From the NCBI GenBank assembly GCA_028673005.1, contig CM054120.1:60510057-60574056 (forward strand): DNA of 64,000 nucleotides. The letters run 5' to 3'. Of the stretch, positions 34,699 to 45,900 are shown piece by piece (the stretch's first letter is position 1; every line of letters starts with the position of its first letter). The notes under the pieces were generated by a model that saw only the letters and a program-made list of their open reading frames with translations, did no database searches and had not been told where the DNA came from. Both the position numbers and the translations under genes were made by a program. Origin of the DNA: Tanypteryx hageni (taxonomy: Eukaryota; Arthropoda; Insecta; Odonata; Petaluridae).

Positions 34699-37004
34699 AT
34701 ATGTAAAGATAACCTGGCAATCTGAGGTTAGTTTGAAATTTTCTGCTTACATGGAAAATGAAGGAGACAAGTACTAATTTATTAAAAGTCTGTTCATATA
34801 TAAAGTCAATCAAACAAAAGATATTCAGCAAAAGGGACAAAGAAAGTTAACAGTATTTTTTGCCAAAAATGTAATATAAATTGATTTACCTAACATTTAA
34901 TTATAGACTAATGTTTATAAACAAAAGACCATATTAAATTCCCAGTGAAATGAAATTGCTCCAAGGGCGAATGAATGTTTCTGTAACATACTTAATATTT
35001 TGGCCTTAATAACCAGTGGTGGCCGCTGGTATAGATCCATGGAGCCATGGCCCTACCAAATTTCACAGAAAGAAAAAAGCCCTATAAATAACTGTTTTTG
35101 AACAGATTGATTTCATTTTTCAGGCTTGACTAAGTTTAATTTGTCATGAATCAGCAAAATACTCTGGTCGGTAAGAGAATTTATGGGAGGAATGGGCAGC
35201 GAGTCTGGCGGGGAGTTTCCTCACTCCAACGGGGCCACCGCCTACCTGTGGAACACATGTACACTGCATGCTTTGTACACAATAAATTATAAAATAAAAA
35301 TTTTCAAAACAATTTTGACTTTTCCAATTATAATGATTATTATTACGTTTAGTTTACCATTTTATTTCGATTGGCTGTTCACTTTCACTATCATTATTTT
35401 AGACATTAGAAGGAGTAAAGTTGCTTTTAGTAGTAAGAAAATTACTACAAATTTGTCTAAATCTTCGAAATCATATTCACTTTGACTGTAAGAGCTTAAT
35501 TTTTATAAATTCAAGAATTTCATAATTTTGCAATGTCCGACTTTTATTCAAATGTCCCACGCTATTCACTACATATGCTGTGACTTGGCAATAAATATGT
35601 ATTAGGAAACCATTTTACTTTTGATAGCAGTACCTCTCAGATAAGCAGTAATCTGTATATACTTATAGTATCGGGGTCATATTCTTTTACAGTGTGTATA
35701 TAATATAGTATTTAATATTTTACTTTTGCTTTTAGAACTACGAACGTAGGTAACAGTTCGTAGTTCTTAAAGGAAAGGTAAATATAAAGCAGAGGCTATT
35801 ATTTCTTTTATCCCTAGTAAAATATGATGCTAATAGTAATTTACTCAATGTAATATGATTTCTTTCATAAAAAATGAACAAATTCAATTATTCTTCATTA
35901 ATTACTGTACGAGGATCCCCTACCTTACTTGAGACAAACCGGAATGAATGTAACTGATGAAATATTCTTCAAATTAATATAGGTGATATTATCTAGTACT
36001 ATTACCAGTAAAAATAAGCCTTAATAGCACAAAACATTTGTTGAAATTACTTCTTTTGTATTGTGACCGTATCATAAGATATAATTTAAACATAAGGCAC
36101 AGTATCTGTGACATTGCAGAAAACATTCCTCGCTGATATCGGGGGAGTAGTGTATACGTCATTAGTTTGTAACTCGAGTAACTACTAACAGTTTATATAC
36201 ATTTAAGATTCAAAATAATTATTCTAATATTTTCTATTCAATGTTTTATTTGATAATAGCCTAAGTCCTAAGTCATCATTGCTACCTTGGTAGAGTAGAG
36301 AATTGAGCAATTTCTATGGTGTGAATATATTATTCAGTACCATTATTCATGATAACTGCGGTAACCTATCTCAAAACCAGCATCTTACAAAATCTAATTT
36401 TGCAACAAACTTTTCTTAAAGAAAACAATGCAAGATGAAATAAATGTATAAATGCTCTAATAGACACAGTCTCACTAAACTATTTCTTTCAACATCACCC
36501 AAATCTAATATCCTATTTTATAATGCACACTTGCATATTCATGATCATCATATTATATTGCAATTGATTGTTGGCAAATGTCTTTCATCAAAAATACCAA
36601 AATAACATGTTGCATTTCAGAGAGTGAATGTATTACTAGCTGCATTTACCAATACTTTGCCTATCTTCTATTAATATAGCATAAATGTTTATGCTATTTA
36701 TTTCACCAGGTGATCAAAATTCTAAAAATTGTTATTAACTTTTTAGGTAAAATTCCTTCTTCCAAACATCAACTTTTGCCTGAACATTCAAATATCTGTT
36801 TTAGAAAAATATGGTAAAATATTTTACAATCCAAAAACTATTGCCTCTGCATTAATAAATAAATCAAAAGGACACTTTGGAATGTCACTTGACACCTTGG
36901 AATACAAACAGGAATATTAAATACAATGATAAACCTGATAAATACTGCATGTAAAGTGGAAAGCTCATTCCTTCTCATTTGTAACACAAAGTGATTATAC
37001 TTAC
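34699..37004. other. AT-rich stretch, intron-like
   Basis: No gene recognised. A GC-richer island at 35165-35265 opens 'GGMGSESGGEFPHSNGATAY' on the plus strand, without splice support. It contains the small hairpin at 35734-35767. Confidence 0.45.
35734..35767. repeat. Perfect 12-bp hairpin
   Basis: AGAACTACGAAC and its exact complement flank a 10-base loop (GTAGGTAACA). Too short for a typical pre-miRNA; function unknown. Confidence 0.6.
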
Positions 37005-37114
37005 CACTATTCTTTTTAGGTTTTGAAAAAGAGAACAGGAAGATCCAGGGTGTCAGCTGAGCGGTAGACTGCATGTCCAGAATGGTCAGGTAACAATCTT
37101 CTGGAGCCACGCTT
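37005..37114 (-). CDS. Candidate internal coding exon, unknown gene
   Basis: On the minus strand the acceptor 'gattctgttgttgtttcag' precedes 37114, and the donor AATAGTG|GTAAGT follows 37005. The 110-base exon is open in the frame 'SVAPEDCYLTILDMQSTAQL' then 'TPWIFLFSFSKPKKNS'. It has GC-rich, C/G-ending codons that stand out from the AT-rich flanks. It needs two bases from the previous exon and leaves one. A second frame is open for about 30 codons but stops before the donor. The nearest upstream exon candidate is 38170-38303, whose phase does not join directly. An intervening small exon ending TTCAGG|GTAAGC near 37733 would restore phase. I do not recognise the protein. Confidence 0.5.
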
Positions 37115-38169
37115 CTGAAACAACAACAGAATCAAATCAGAAATCTTACACCAAAGAATGCCATGCAGATATTAAAGCACCTTGTTATACTCTTACTTTC
37201 CTAATGTGAAATCATTCTATCTTTTTTGAGAATTAAAGGTCACGTTACTCTTTAATTTGAAGATTTTAAATGAATATATATGGAGTATTTTTATCAAAGC
37301 ATCATTATATGTTGCTCAGGTAAACCATAGTAATTTTTTAAAAATACACTTGAATATTTATTGATTCCAAAATTTCATATCAACATACTAAACATTAGAA
37401 AATGGGGAACATTTCAAATCTGTTTCTATGACAAAATCAAGGTAAAATATCTCTTTTAAGATAAGGCAAATAAAAATAATTGTTTTAAAATATTATTCAA
37501 AATGTTTAATGAAACTATAATACCCAGCTTCCACAGGTTTTTTTAAATGTAAACAAATTTGATAAGGGAGAGAAGAATCACCGAATTTTTTCTTTAAAAT
37601 TATGAAAAACATTTTTATATAATATAAATAACTTATTTATTCAATATTATACTTAAACATAACCACTTTAAGCTTATGATAACTAAACAAAGACGTTAAC
37701 ATGTTGAGCACAAGGTAATAAAAGCTTACCCTGAACATTTTGGTACCCTATCTTTCATATTTATTGAGATATTACGGTCGATATGATTGATGGAAAGATA
37801 AAATGTGTTCATTTGAATAATAATCACAAATAATCAAACTCCGATAAGGGAGGATAAATATTAACCATGTTGGTTTCCTTGCTGCCTAATTAGCAGATGA
37901 TGTCACACCATAAGAACTCATAAAATAATGCCATACAAAAAGTATTTACGTCCATCATAAAAATTTCAGTCTTGAAAAATAAGAGAGATGGCAATAAGGA
38001 CGATTTTTACCTAACACAGTGTAAAGCAAGAAAGCACAATATGAGATCTTTTAAGGACATCCACTCCCATATTCAATACTAAATTGAAACTGCTTCCATC
38101 AGATGGGCTTCCACGAATTACAGGTTACCCAATTAACATTGAAAAGAGAAATAATTTCAGTTTTCCTAC

Positions 38170-38303
38170 CTTTACAGAAAAAGTCTTTCAGTGGCAGGAT
38201 ATCTCTCTCTAGGGTACTAGAAATACTTTTCTTAAGCTGACCACCCCGAACATGGACTTCATCACAGAACAGCTGTATCACGGCCACAATGAAGTTTACA
38301 CAA
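38170..38303 (-). CDS. Candidate internal coding exon, unknown gene
   Basis: On the minus strand the acceptor 'tctcctttgaccttataag' ends at 38304 and the donor TGTAAAG|GTAGGA follows 38170. The 134-base exon is open throughout in one frame, reading 'CVNFIVAVIQLFCDEVHVRG' then 'GQLKKSISSTLERDILPLKD' and 'FFCK'. The predicted segment looks helical and amphipathic with a charged second half, somewhat like a stretch from a BAR/F-BAR-type coiled domain. That is an impression only. Codon texture differs sharply from the flanks. It probably belongs to the same minus-strand gene as 37005-37114. Confidence 0.5.
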
Positions 38304-39014
38304 CTTATAAGGTCAAAGGAGAAATATTGGGAAATATTATAACATTCTTACTAGCCAAAAGCTTATTTAAAAATTCAACAAATAGCAATAAATGTTTGCA
38401 TTAAAAATTGTGAGAATTTAACCAAGCAAATACAAACTAAAAATATTTAGATACGGCTGTCGACATACCTATAACATTAATACTCGCAACAGACTTCTGC
38501 TTCCTAAGCATTCCTAAGCACCAACAGTCACATATGCGACTTGACAAAGAATATGATTAGTACCTCCCACCGACCATAAGAGGTCGCTAAGGAAAGAAAT
38601 CCTAAATTTGACCTTGTCAACTGTAGTCAGCTTCGCGGCTTAACTTCGAATTTTTATCAAAACTGATAAATGAATCGATTGAGGCATAACACAATCGCAA
38701 TTAAATGATGAATCTGCAAATGCTAAAGGGAAAAATAATCGGCAATAGGAGTTGAAATAAGTACAATTTGTCGCGTTCTTTGTTCTGGGAGGTTTTTGCG
38801 ATTTAAGATTGAAGGAAAAGGTTGACTGAAAACACCAAAATCACGAGGAACACAGCGGGTGTGCCTCAAGTAAAGGTTACGGTAGGGGTGGGTAGGATAA
38901 TGGAAGGAGAAGCTCTGAGGGTTGTTCTTGAAATCGGTGTGTAGGAAGACGCGTCAGCGATGCGATACCAAGCCAGGAAACAAAGAAGTACGTGAATTAT
39001 TTATTTGCCTATTA
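38304..39014. other. Non-repetitive stretch upstream of the minus-strand exons
   Basis: No recognisable gene. Being GC-richer at 38560-38640 and 38760-38960, it could hold the 5' end or promoter of the minus-strand gene, but no core promoter motif or first exon is convincing. Confidence 0.35.
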
Positions 39015-41185
39015 CAGGGATCAGCAACCTTTTTCACAAGAAGAGCCACTTTTTCAAATTATGCGATGCCCCCTCCCCCCACTCCCACTTACCATGCGAT
39101 TATTTCTGTAAAACAAATGTTTCTTCTAATAATACGTCCACAGCTTTTATTCCCTACAATTTCCATTTAAATAATTTACAATGCCAATTTCGTTCGGGGA
39201 TCTTTTAGGTGTTTTAACAGGAAGAGTGGCTTTCGGGAGCCGTACGCAAGTCCTTAAAGAGCCGCATGCAGCTCAGGAATACTTCGGTGAGGTAAGCAGT
39301 CTGGAGGAGTGGCTTAGACATAACTTGAAGAAAATATTAATGTTATCTTTCTATAATACACGAGTACGTCGACAGTTTTACGAATAAAGCGTCAATTTCT
39401 GTAATTTTCTTTAGCACACTCTCATAAAGAAATCAATACATAATAATACTCAAATGTCCGTTTTTCTGTCTTTACCGGTATTTTTGGGCATTTTGCCAAT
39501 GGAATTAAGAGCTGAAACTTTCAGAATCGTTAAACCCCCATGAGGTGGTCTCTAGAAAAATCAAACATCCCGGAAAAATCCCGGATCCGACTCCGGAAGA
39601 CAATCATATTTTCTCACTGGATTTTCGATTTTTCAAGATGTAAGGTTTATTTCCTTCATTCATTCAAATATGCAAATAAGGACCGATTTTCCTCATTTTT
39701 CTTTTATTCGACGGCTACAACTATAAAATATCTTATCTTGCAATGGTTGGATGTTACACTGAAGAATTTGTCAGAAATACGCATACATTTTCGACATTTA
39801 ATGGCTTTTTCGTACTTTCCGGATGCTGCCAAGGCGACCCGCATTGTCGCCTCCGATTCAATCACTCTATTAAGCCTTTAAATATACGAAAGAATTGTGT
39901 TATTCGCTTCGCGCAATGACAAACTTAATAGATTGCCACTTTAATAAATGAATAATATTATTCTTCAGTAAACATACGAGGAGGAAGAATAACGGAGCCA
40001 AAGAGTGGCAAATCAAGTTATTGATGCCAGAATGTAATAAATTTCCAGCTCTTCATTTTCTGAGAGAATTCAAATGATTGTCAGTAATTTATTAATTAAT
40101 CAAACAATTACAGTTACTATATATAAAAAATTATATTTTCCCATAAATTTACACGGGATTTTCGATTTTTCAATGTCAATTTCATTTACTATATATATAT
40201 ATATATACATATAGGTTTTTACACACACACCTCAGAAATTATATTTTAATCACACTACAAAGTCCCGTTGACATTTAACGGGTAATTCCGCTCGTTATAA
40301 AAAAGGTAAGCATTGAATAAATCAGTTCCTGGGGAGGACACTCAAGCGATATTCAGTTATCTTGGTCACGATGGTCTAAGGAGCAGATGACACCAAAATG
40401 GTAAAACAAGTGCATACTCATGAATAGTGTAATATATGATTTAAAATGCTATGATCATGGCAATTGATCTTTAAAAATATCCACACCGGTAAATTGCGTT
40501 GCATTGTAACTATGAATGTTTTAATAGTTAAATTTTTATTTGAAAACGGATGCAATAATAACCTGACGATTTTAACATTACACACAAGGAAGGGCGAATA
40601 TGGAAACTACATAGTAAAGCATTGCGTACATTCATCCCTTTCTTAGTTATTCACCCTTTAAAATTGGCCGAAATGATCACCGACAACGATCGATAGCAAA
40701 AGAATTTTCAATCACATATATACGTATGATTCAGGGCAGCGTTGATTAACTACGACATGAGCTGTTGAAAGACGGCAAGCGAACCACATATCGTCTTTCG
40801 TCGAACCTCCTTCCTTTAACAGTATAATGCCTCCCAAGGTATGACCAAGATTTTCGCAGGTCACTTCCTCCACCATACAGACACCTTGAGGCCTGCGTGT
40901 TACCACTGTTATCACGGTTACCTGGCGCAACTGCTCCACTGCGCCCCGGTTTTGGCATGCGTCACGACTGCCCGTGTGCAAGAAATTTTTTTTGGCCACC
41001 CATGGGCACATTCCTTAATGGCCACCCTTTTTATCACGAAAACGCAATAACAAATAGGATGTTTTAGACATATTTTGTTTGAAAAGGTACAGTAAGACCA
41101 TTTAAATAACAAAAATATGTATTTGGACCGTCCGGCCATTATTGCTGGGTAAGGTAAGCAATGCCCCCTATGCCCCTCAGTTCCT
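39015..41185 (+). repeat. Dispersed repeat RA, copy 2, with hAT-like left end
   Basis: Starts with CAGGGATCAGCAACCTTTTT, a typical hAT terminal sequence. It is soon followed by 'gagccactttttcaaatt' and, near 39255, 'agagccgcatgcagctcagg', phrases common in non-autonomous hAT families. From 39112 it is collinear with 6334-8345. It ends at about 41185 and is followed within about 14 bp by the RB block, whereas RA copy 1 is separated from RB copy A by about 6.3 kb. Confidence 0.8.
39430..39975 (+). mobile_element. Repeat R1 inside RA copy 2
   Basis: R1 landmarks in order: 'acataataatactcaaatgt', 'attttgccaatggaatta', 'atggctttttcgtact' and 'ttcgcttcgcgc'. It occupies the same position as the R1 in RA copy 1, so it was inside RA before RA spread. 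Confidence 0.7.
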
Positions 41186-42237
41186 GCTCAGCTATTGAGC
41201 TATGAGAGACTGGAAGGTGGGAGAAAAGAGGCAGAAAGAGGGAGGGAGACAGAGGGAAAAGGAAAGAGAGAAGAAAGGAGGGAGAGAGGGACGGCGTGGT
41301 GGAGGGAATATTATTATTTATTTATTATTATTACTTCATTTTTAACAAGGGGCTCATCATTGGAGAAAACAAGAATGAGAAAGATATTCTCCCGAATCTC
41401 TATTTTGTAAAATTGTATACCGGCCCTTAATGAATAATTACAGCTGTTATTATTCATTTCTAAATTCCCCTTTGAATTTCAAAACGCAAGTACACTAGCA
41501 AAATAAACTAATTTACTGGTTATCCATAATAATGAGATACGATTACTTAAGATGTATGGTTTCATTAGAATTACCAGTCTTACGATGGTTTTTCTACAAT
41601 ACAGTAACTAACAATCTTCCCGGCTAGGTAGCAGAATGAAATTTGGGAGAAAAACTGGATTAAGTTAAAAATGGAATGAAAAAAAACGAAGAGTCCTGTG
41701 TGCGACGCCAGAGCTTAATATTTATTACTATTATTAATCAATTTCTTGACTTGCAAGCCTTTTTTCCTTGAAACTTTCAAATATATTTGAATTGTCGATA
41801 GATTGTATGTGATTTGGAACTTCTTACGGAGAAAAGTATGAAGATTAATTTTCTTATCGTGAAAATTCAAATCTAACTTGAAACGTTTCAAAATCAAGTT
41901 TAAACATTTGTTATCTTTTTATCCGTTTCAAGAGGGCCTCAAAAATGTGCGCCAGTGTCTCACACTAAAAAAGAGCGAACTGCAAGTACATTAACAGAGG
42001 CGGATTGTAAGTTCGGGTGAACGTAAAAATGCTCCGAAACACTTTTGTCTCTAAAAAATGATTTTTTGGATTTAGAAATGATGCAACTGAAACGGCTATA
42101 CAATATGGTATACTAATCGAGTTAAAAACAAAACGAATTCAAATTCAAAGGAATTTCATCGATTAGGAACAACTCATTAGAAGTGAAGCAGAAAATTTAA
42201 AATGAATATTTTTTGTAAAACTTTTGATTTGGTGACA

Positions 42238-42760
42238 TCACAAACAGGTATGCGATTCAAGAAAACAATAAAACTAAGACATTTCATCAGTCTTCTCGAA
42301 CCAGAGAAGCTTTTAATATTAAGCGCATCTGAAATTTGTTAACTCAAAAATATTTCACGATAAATATAAAAAATCTTTTACTCGAAGTTTGCAAGACGAA
42401 TTAATAACACTAACAAGAAATTCATTTATGAGGATTATATTAAACGAGTGCAAGGATGTTAAGGAATATTTGGAACTTCTGATTATTAAATGGGGCTAGC
42501 ATCTGATCATTGCAACGTTTGCACAGCACATATGATTTATTTGACTCTCCCAATTTCAGTAGCATCCATGGAAAGAGGTTTTTCGAAGATAAAGTTGATT
42601 AAAAATTACCTGCGTAGTTGTATGGCGAAGAAAAGGTTAAAAAATCTATAAATTACGTCCCTTGAAATCTCAGATTTCAAGAAAATATTATCAAATTTGG
42701 ATGTAGTAATTAACAAATTTGCTATCATGGTATCGAGAAGGATGATTTAAATTGTATGTA
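42238..42760 (+). pseudogene. hAT transposase C-terminal remnant (RB copy B)
   Basis: Almost identical to 15780-16295, including the same stop codons and the intact motif 'LPISVASMERGFSKIKLIKN'. Shared stops show that the gene was already dead before duplication or was homogenised afterwards. Confidence 0.75.
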
Positions 42761-43139
42761 ATACCTACAATATAAATAAAATTATTTTTAATTTTTTAGT
42801 ATAATGTAAAAATATAATTTCTGTTTTTAATATAAAAAATGTAAATGTAAATTTTTTTACTTTATTGATGTTTTTAATTGAAGAACCTAGTGGCACCAGC
42901 AAAATATTCTGCGAATTTAGAAATTTGGATGTTTAAAAGTATTAATAGCCAATTTCTCCTTATAAAATTAGACAACTGATATTTTGAATGTAATGTTTGT
43001 TTTTATATTTTATATCTGCAACTTTAATTGTCTCTCCCAAACGAAAAGGTAACATTCCAGTATTGAAATTAAGAAAGAAGATTTTTTCTTTTCGACAATC
43101 GCTAAAAATGCCCACAGCCCACACGCAAGTCTACTGAAT

Positions 43140-43740
43140 AAAAATAATCTTTAATTATTAAATTTGAAATATATTAAGTTTGACATTACTTACAACTATA
43201 ATTTCGATGCTTCATAAACAGCGCGAAGCGAATAAAGCAATTCTTTCGTATATTTTGGGCTAAATAAATGCTAATTCAATCGGAGGCAACAATGCGTGTC
43301 GCCTTGGCAACCACCGGAAAGAGTATCAAAAAGCCATAAAATTTCAAAAAGAAATCCTTGTTTCTGACAAATTCTCCTGTGTAACATCTAAGCATTGCAA
43401 GAATAAGATATTTTATAGTTTTATCGTCGAATAAGGATAAGTGGAGAAATTCGGTCCATATTTACTAATTTGAATGAATTAAAGATATAAACCTTGTACC
43501 TTGAAAAATCGAAACTTCTGTGTGAACATATGGAAAAATACAATCGTCTCCCGGAGTCGAAAATATTTTCTCCAGGGTCTCCTAGTTGGCAGAAACAAAA
43601 TGGCGTTTACAGCATTTGTCTCTGACAAACTGTTCAAGAGATAAAAGGGGGGACGGATGGACAGACAGACGGACCGACAGACAGACAGACGGAGAGGCAG
43701 AAGGAGAGACATTGAGTATTTATATATAAAGATTGTTTTG
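43140..43740 (-). mobile_element. Repeat R1, inverted copy inside RB copy B
   Basis: Reverse complement of R1, equivalent to 16690-17290. The head carries a gacagacagacgg run. Confidence 0.7.
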
Positions 43741-43924
43741 TATTGTGTATGCGCAATGTAATTATATGTGCAATTCGAATGTAGTGTATTTTTATTACGT
43801 ATTTACAATGTAAAATAAAACATTATAGGACATTTCTTTTTATTTAATTTTGTTAAATCATTTTAATCATTTGCCTTTGGGCCTCAAAACTGTAGTTACG
43901 CCTCTTGCGGAATATAGAATTAGT

Positions 43925-44018
43925 AGTAGCTTTGTAATGTCAACTGTCTGTATTTTACTTGTGTTTACCATTAAGTCAAAAATTCCAGAAGAAAACTGTT
44001 GACTTAACTGTTGCTTCT
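43925..44018 (+). pseudogene. hAT transposase fragment, left of LINE insertion
   Basis: The plus strand reads 'YLCLPLSQKFQKKTVDLTVA' followed by 'SHLF'. This resembles the (L)PLSxxLQ....DLxxA stretch that in DUF4371/ZMYM-like hAT transposases precedes the EEYYR motif. That motif is found at 45605 after the LINE, in the same strand and order, so the two are probably halves of one gene split by the LINE. Confidence 0.55.
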
Positions 44019-45483
44019 CATCTTTTTATTTATTTATTTATTTTGGTCCAAAAACAGCACATTGGACTTTACATTGGATACACCCAAAACAATATTTCAA
44101 AAAAAATATATATAACAAAAGGCCTATACATATCAAAATATATATAAAAACAGAAATTAACACATAAGATGGATGTAATAAAAATTAAAATTGCAGAAAC
44201 AAGACAGCTTTTCAGAGACATTCGCCACCTGTGGAGGCACGGAGGAGCGAGGACCTACATGTAATATCCAGCGAGGGTGCTACCTTTTGTAAAGCATTAA
44301 ATGAGGTGGGAATGCGGTAAAAAAGCGACCTTTGGGATATAGATAGCCGGAAAGGCGAGAGATGAAAGAGAGAGCACAAACGAGTGGAACGTGATGGGAC
44401 ACGTAGAGAAAAAAAGAACAAATATCAGTGGACCTGTAGAAACCATTCACCGCAGTGTGAAGGAAATGGAAATCAAAATATTGCCGCCTGAGATGCAGAG
44501 GACGCAGTTTAAGGGCGGCGAGAACACCTTGTTTACTTAGCGAGCGGAAGGCAGGAACACGGTTCCTCGCCATCGCAAGGAAGAAATTCAATGGACGATC
44601 AAGACACTTGAGTGTAGTCGGAGATGCTGTGGCCCACACGGGACAGCAGTAGTCCAGGATTGGGAGAAGGAAGGCTGAGAAAAATGATTTAAGTGCTAAA
44701 GGATCATTTATCTACTTAAATCGGTATAGAAGACTAAGAATAGACATGGCCTTAGATGTGGTTTTATCAATGTGGAGAGAGAAAGATAATTTTCTATCAA
44801 AGATTACACCAAGATCTTTTTGAGAGAAGACCTTCCGGATTGGAGTGTCACTAAGGGAATGTAAGGTAGCGATAGGCTTTTTTCGTAGAGTGAAAGAGAG
44901 AAGCGTACATTTATTAGGATTTGGTGTTAATTTCCATATTTGACACCAGTCGGAAATCTTCGAAAGAAAATTTTGTAGACTATCGCTATCGTATGAATTA
45001 TTAATTTGCTTAAAAACCTTACAGTCGTCAGCATAAAGAAGGACGTTACACTTTTGACCTTTGATAGTATTAACTATGTCATCAATGTAAAGAGTGAAGA
45101 GTATAGGTCCGAGAACACTTCCTTGTGGTACACCTGATGTTACGGGGGAAAGAGATGAATAAAGACAATCTATTACAACTCTTTGCGTGCGGGAGTGTAA
45201 GAAACTAGTGATTAGGGAAAGAAAAGATCCATGAATGTTGAAATGATGAAAGAGTTTGTGCAGAAGAAGAACATGATCCTCAGTATCGAAAGCCTTTGCT
45301 AAATCTATGTAACAAACATCCAGTTGGGATGATTTTTCAAAAGCTTCAGTAATATTATAATGTAAGACAGATAAATTTCTTAAGCAGGAACTACCAGGTA
45401 AAAATCCATGCTGTTCAGAGGAGATATATGAGAGAGTGAAAGAGAGAAAACGTTTGTGGACGTTTGTTAATGATCTCCTTTCA
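44018..45483 (-). mobile_element. 5'-truncated non-LTR retrotransposon
   Basis: The minus-strand element ends in an (AAATA)n-like tail ('ccaaaataaataaataaata' at 44024-44043, minus strand), typical of several LINE clades with microsatellite tails. The reverse transcriptase remnant fills most of it. The upstream limit at about 45483 is abrupt, with loss of the open frame, as expected for 5' truncation during reverse transcription. It lies inside a hAT transposase remnant. Confidence 0.85.
44280..45480 (-). pseudogene. LINE reverse transcriptase (jockey/CR1-like)
   Basis: The minus-strand frame from 45480 reads, in order, 'SEQHGFLPGSS', 'VCYIDLAKAFDTEDH' (palm motif A, usual form DxxKAFD), 'SGVPQGSVLGPILFTLYIDD' (motif B), 'LLYADDCKVF' (catalytic YADD box), 'WCQIWKLTPNPNKC' and 'KDLGVIFDRKLSFSLHID'. 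It then runs into a C-terminal stretch ending at a TAG at 44280. About 400 codons are collinear in one frame with a single internal stop (TAG near 44710), so this is a young, nearly intact fragment. Endonuclease and ORF1 are missing. The clade guess is based on the motif B/D wording and the tail. Confidence 0.92.
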
Positions 45484-45489
45484 ATTTAA

Positions 45490-45900
45490 AAAAAACCAAT
45501 GCATCAACTGTAATGATGAATTTTCCGTCATATTCTCCGAAGTTTCAGAGCTTTTTTCATGGTTAGATGTAAAGATCGAGATTACCCGTGTGAGCAAAAA
45601 GTAAATGAACAGATCAAAAATTCCATATTCGACGCCCGAAGAATACTATCGAAGATCAATATATATTCCATTGTTAGATGCAGTGATAAGTGATTTAGAA
45701 ACAAGGTTTTCTATAGAAACACTGAATTCATGCGAACTCACTTGTCTATTTCTGAAAAACATAGTGAATTTAAACGTCAACTCACTGTCATTGAAGATCA
45801 AGGGAATCTGCTAATACTATGGCGATCTTCTACGTAACTATAAACCCGCACTTGAAATCCAACTACCAGCGGAAGTTCAAGTGGGTTAGATCAGCAGGAT
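45490..45900 (+). pseudogene. hAT transposase fragment, right of LINE insertion
   Basis: A 69-codon open segment starting 'MNRSKIPYSTPEEYYRRSIY' and continuing 'IPLLDAVISDLETRFS' matches the EEYYRRSxFIPxLDxxIxxLxxRF stretch of DUF4371/ZMYM-like hAT transposases. It is preceded by 'SELFSWLDVKIEITRVS' and followed, after a shift, by 'GDLLRNYKPALEIQLPAEVQ'. All lie on the plus strand, in the order expected after the 43925 fragment. Confidence 0.75.

Larger units (their letters stand above)
41199..43905 (+). repeat. Dispersed repeat RB, copy B
   Basis: Collinear with 14648-17445, with the same GA tract, hAT remnant and inverted R1. It lacks about 85 bp present in copy A near 15040. The right end continues past the copy A breakpoint to 'ctgtagttacgcctctt'. 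Confidence 0.9.
41995..43907 (+). mobile_element. hAT element within RB copy B
   Basis: CAGAGGCGGATTGTAAGTTC at 41995 and, read inward on the minus strand from about 43907, 'caagaggcgtaactacag' look like a diverged pair of hAT ends. They bound the transposase remnant. No target duplication is evident. In copy A the left end is eroded and the right end is missing. An R1 copy lies inside, near the right end. Confidence 0.5.

Noticed and set aside
35016..35260. hAT-like pair CAGTGGTGGCC... and a reversed ...GGCCACCGCCTACCTG
   Set aside because: The two ends align poorly, no target duplication exists and the interior has no family features.
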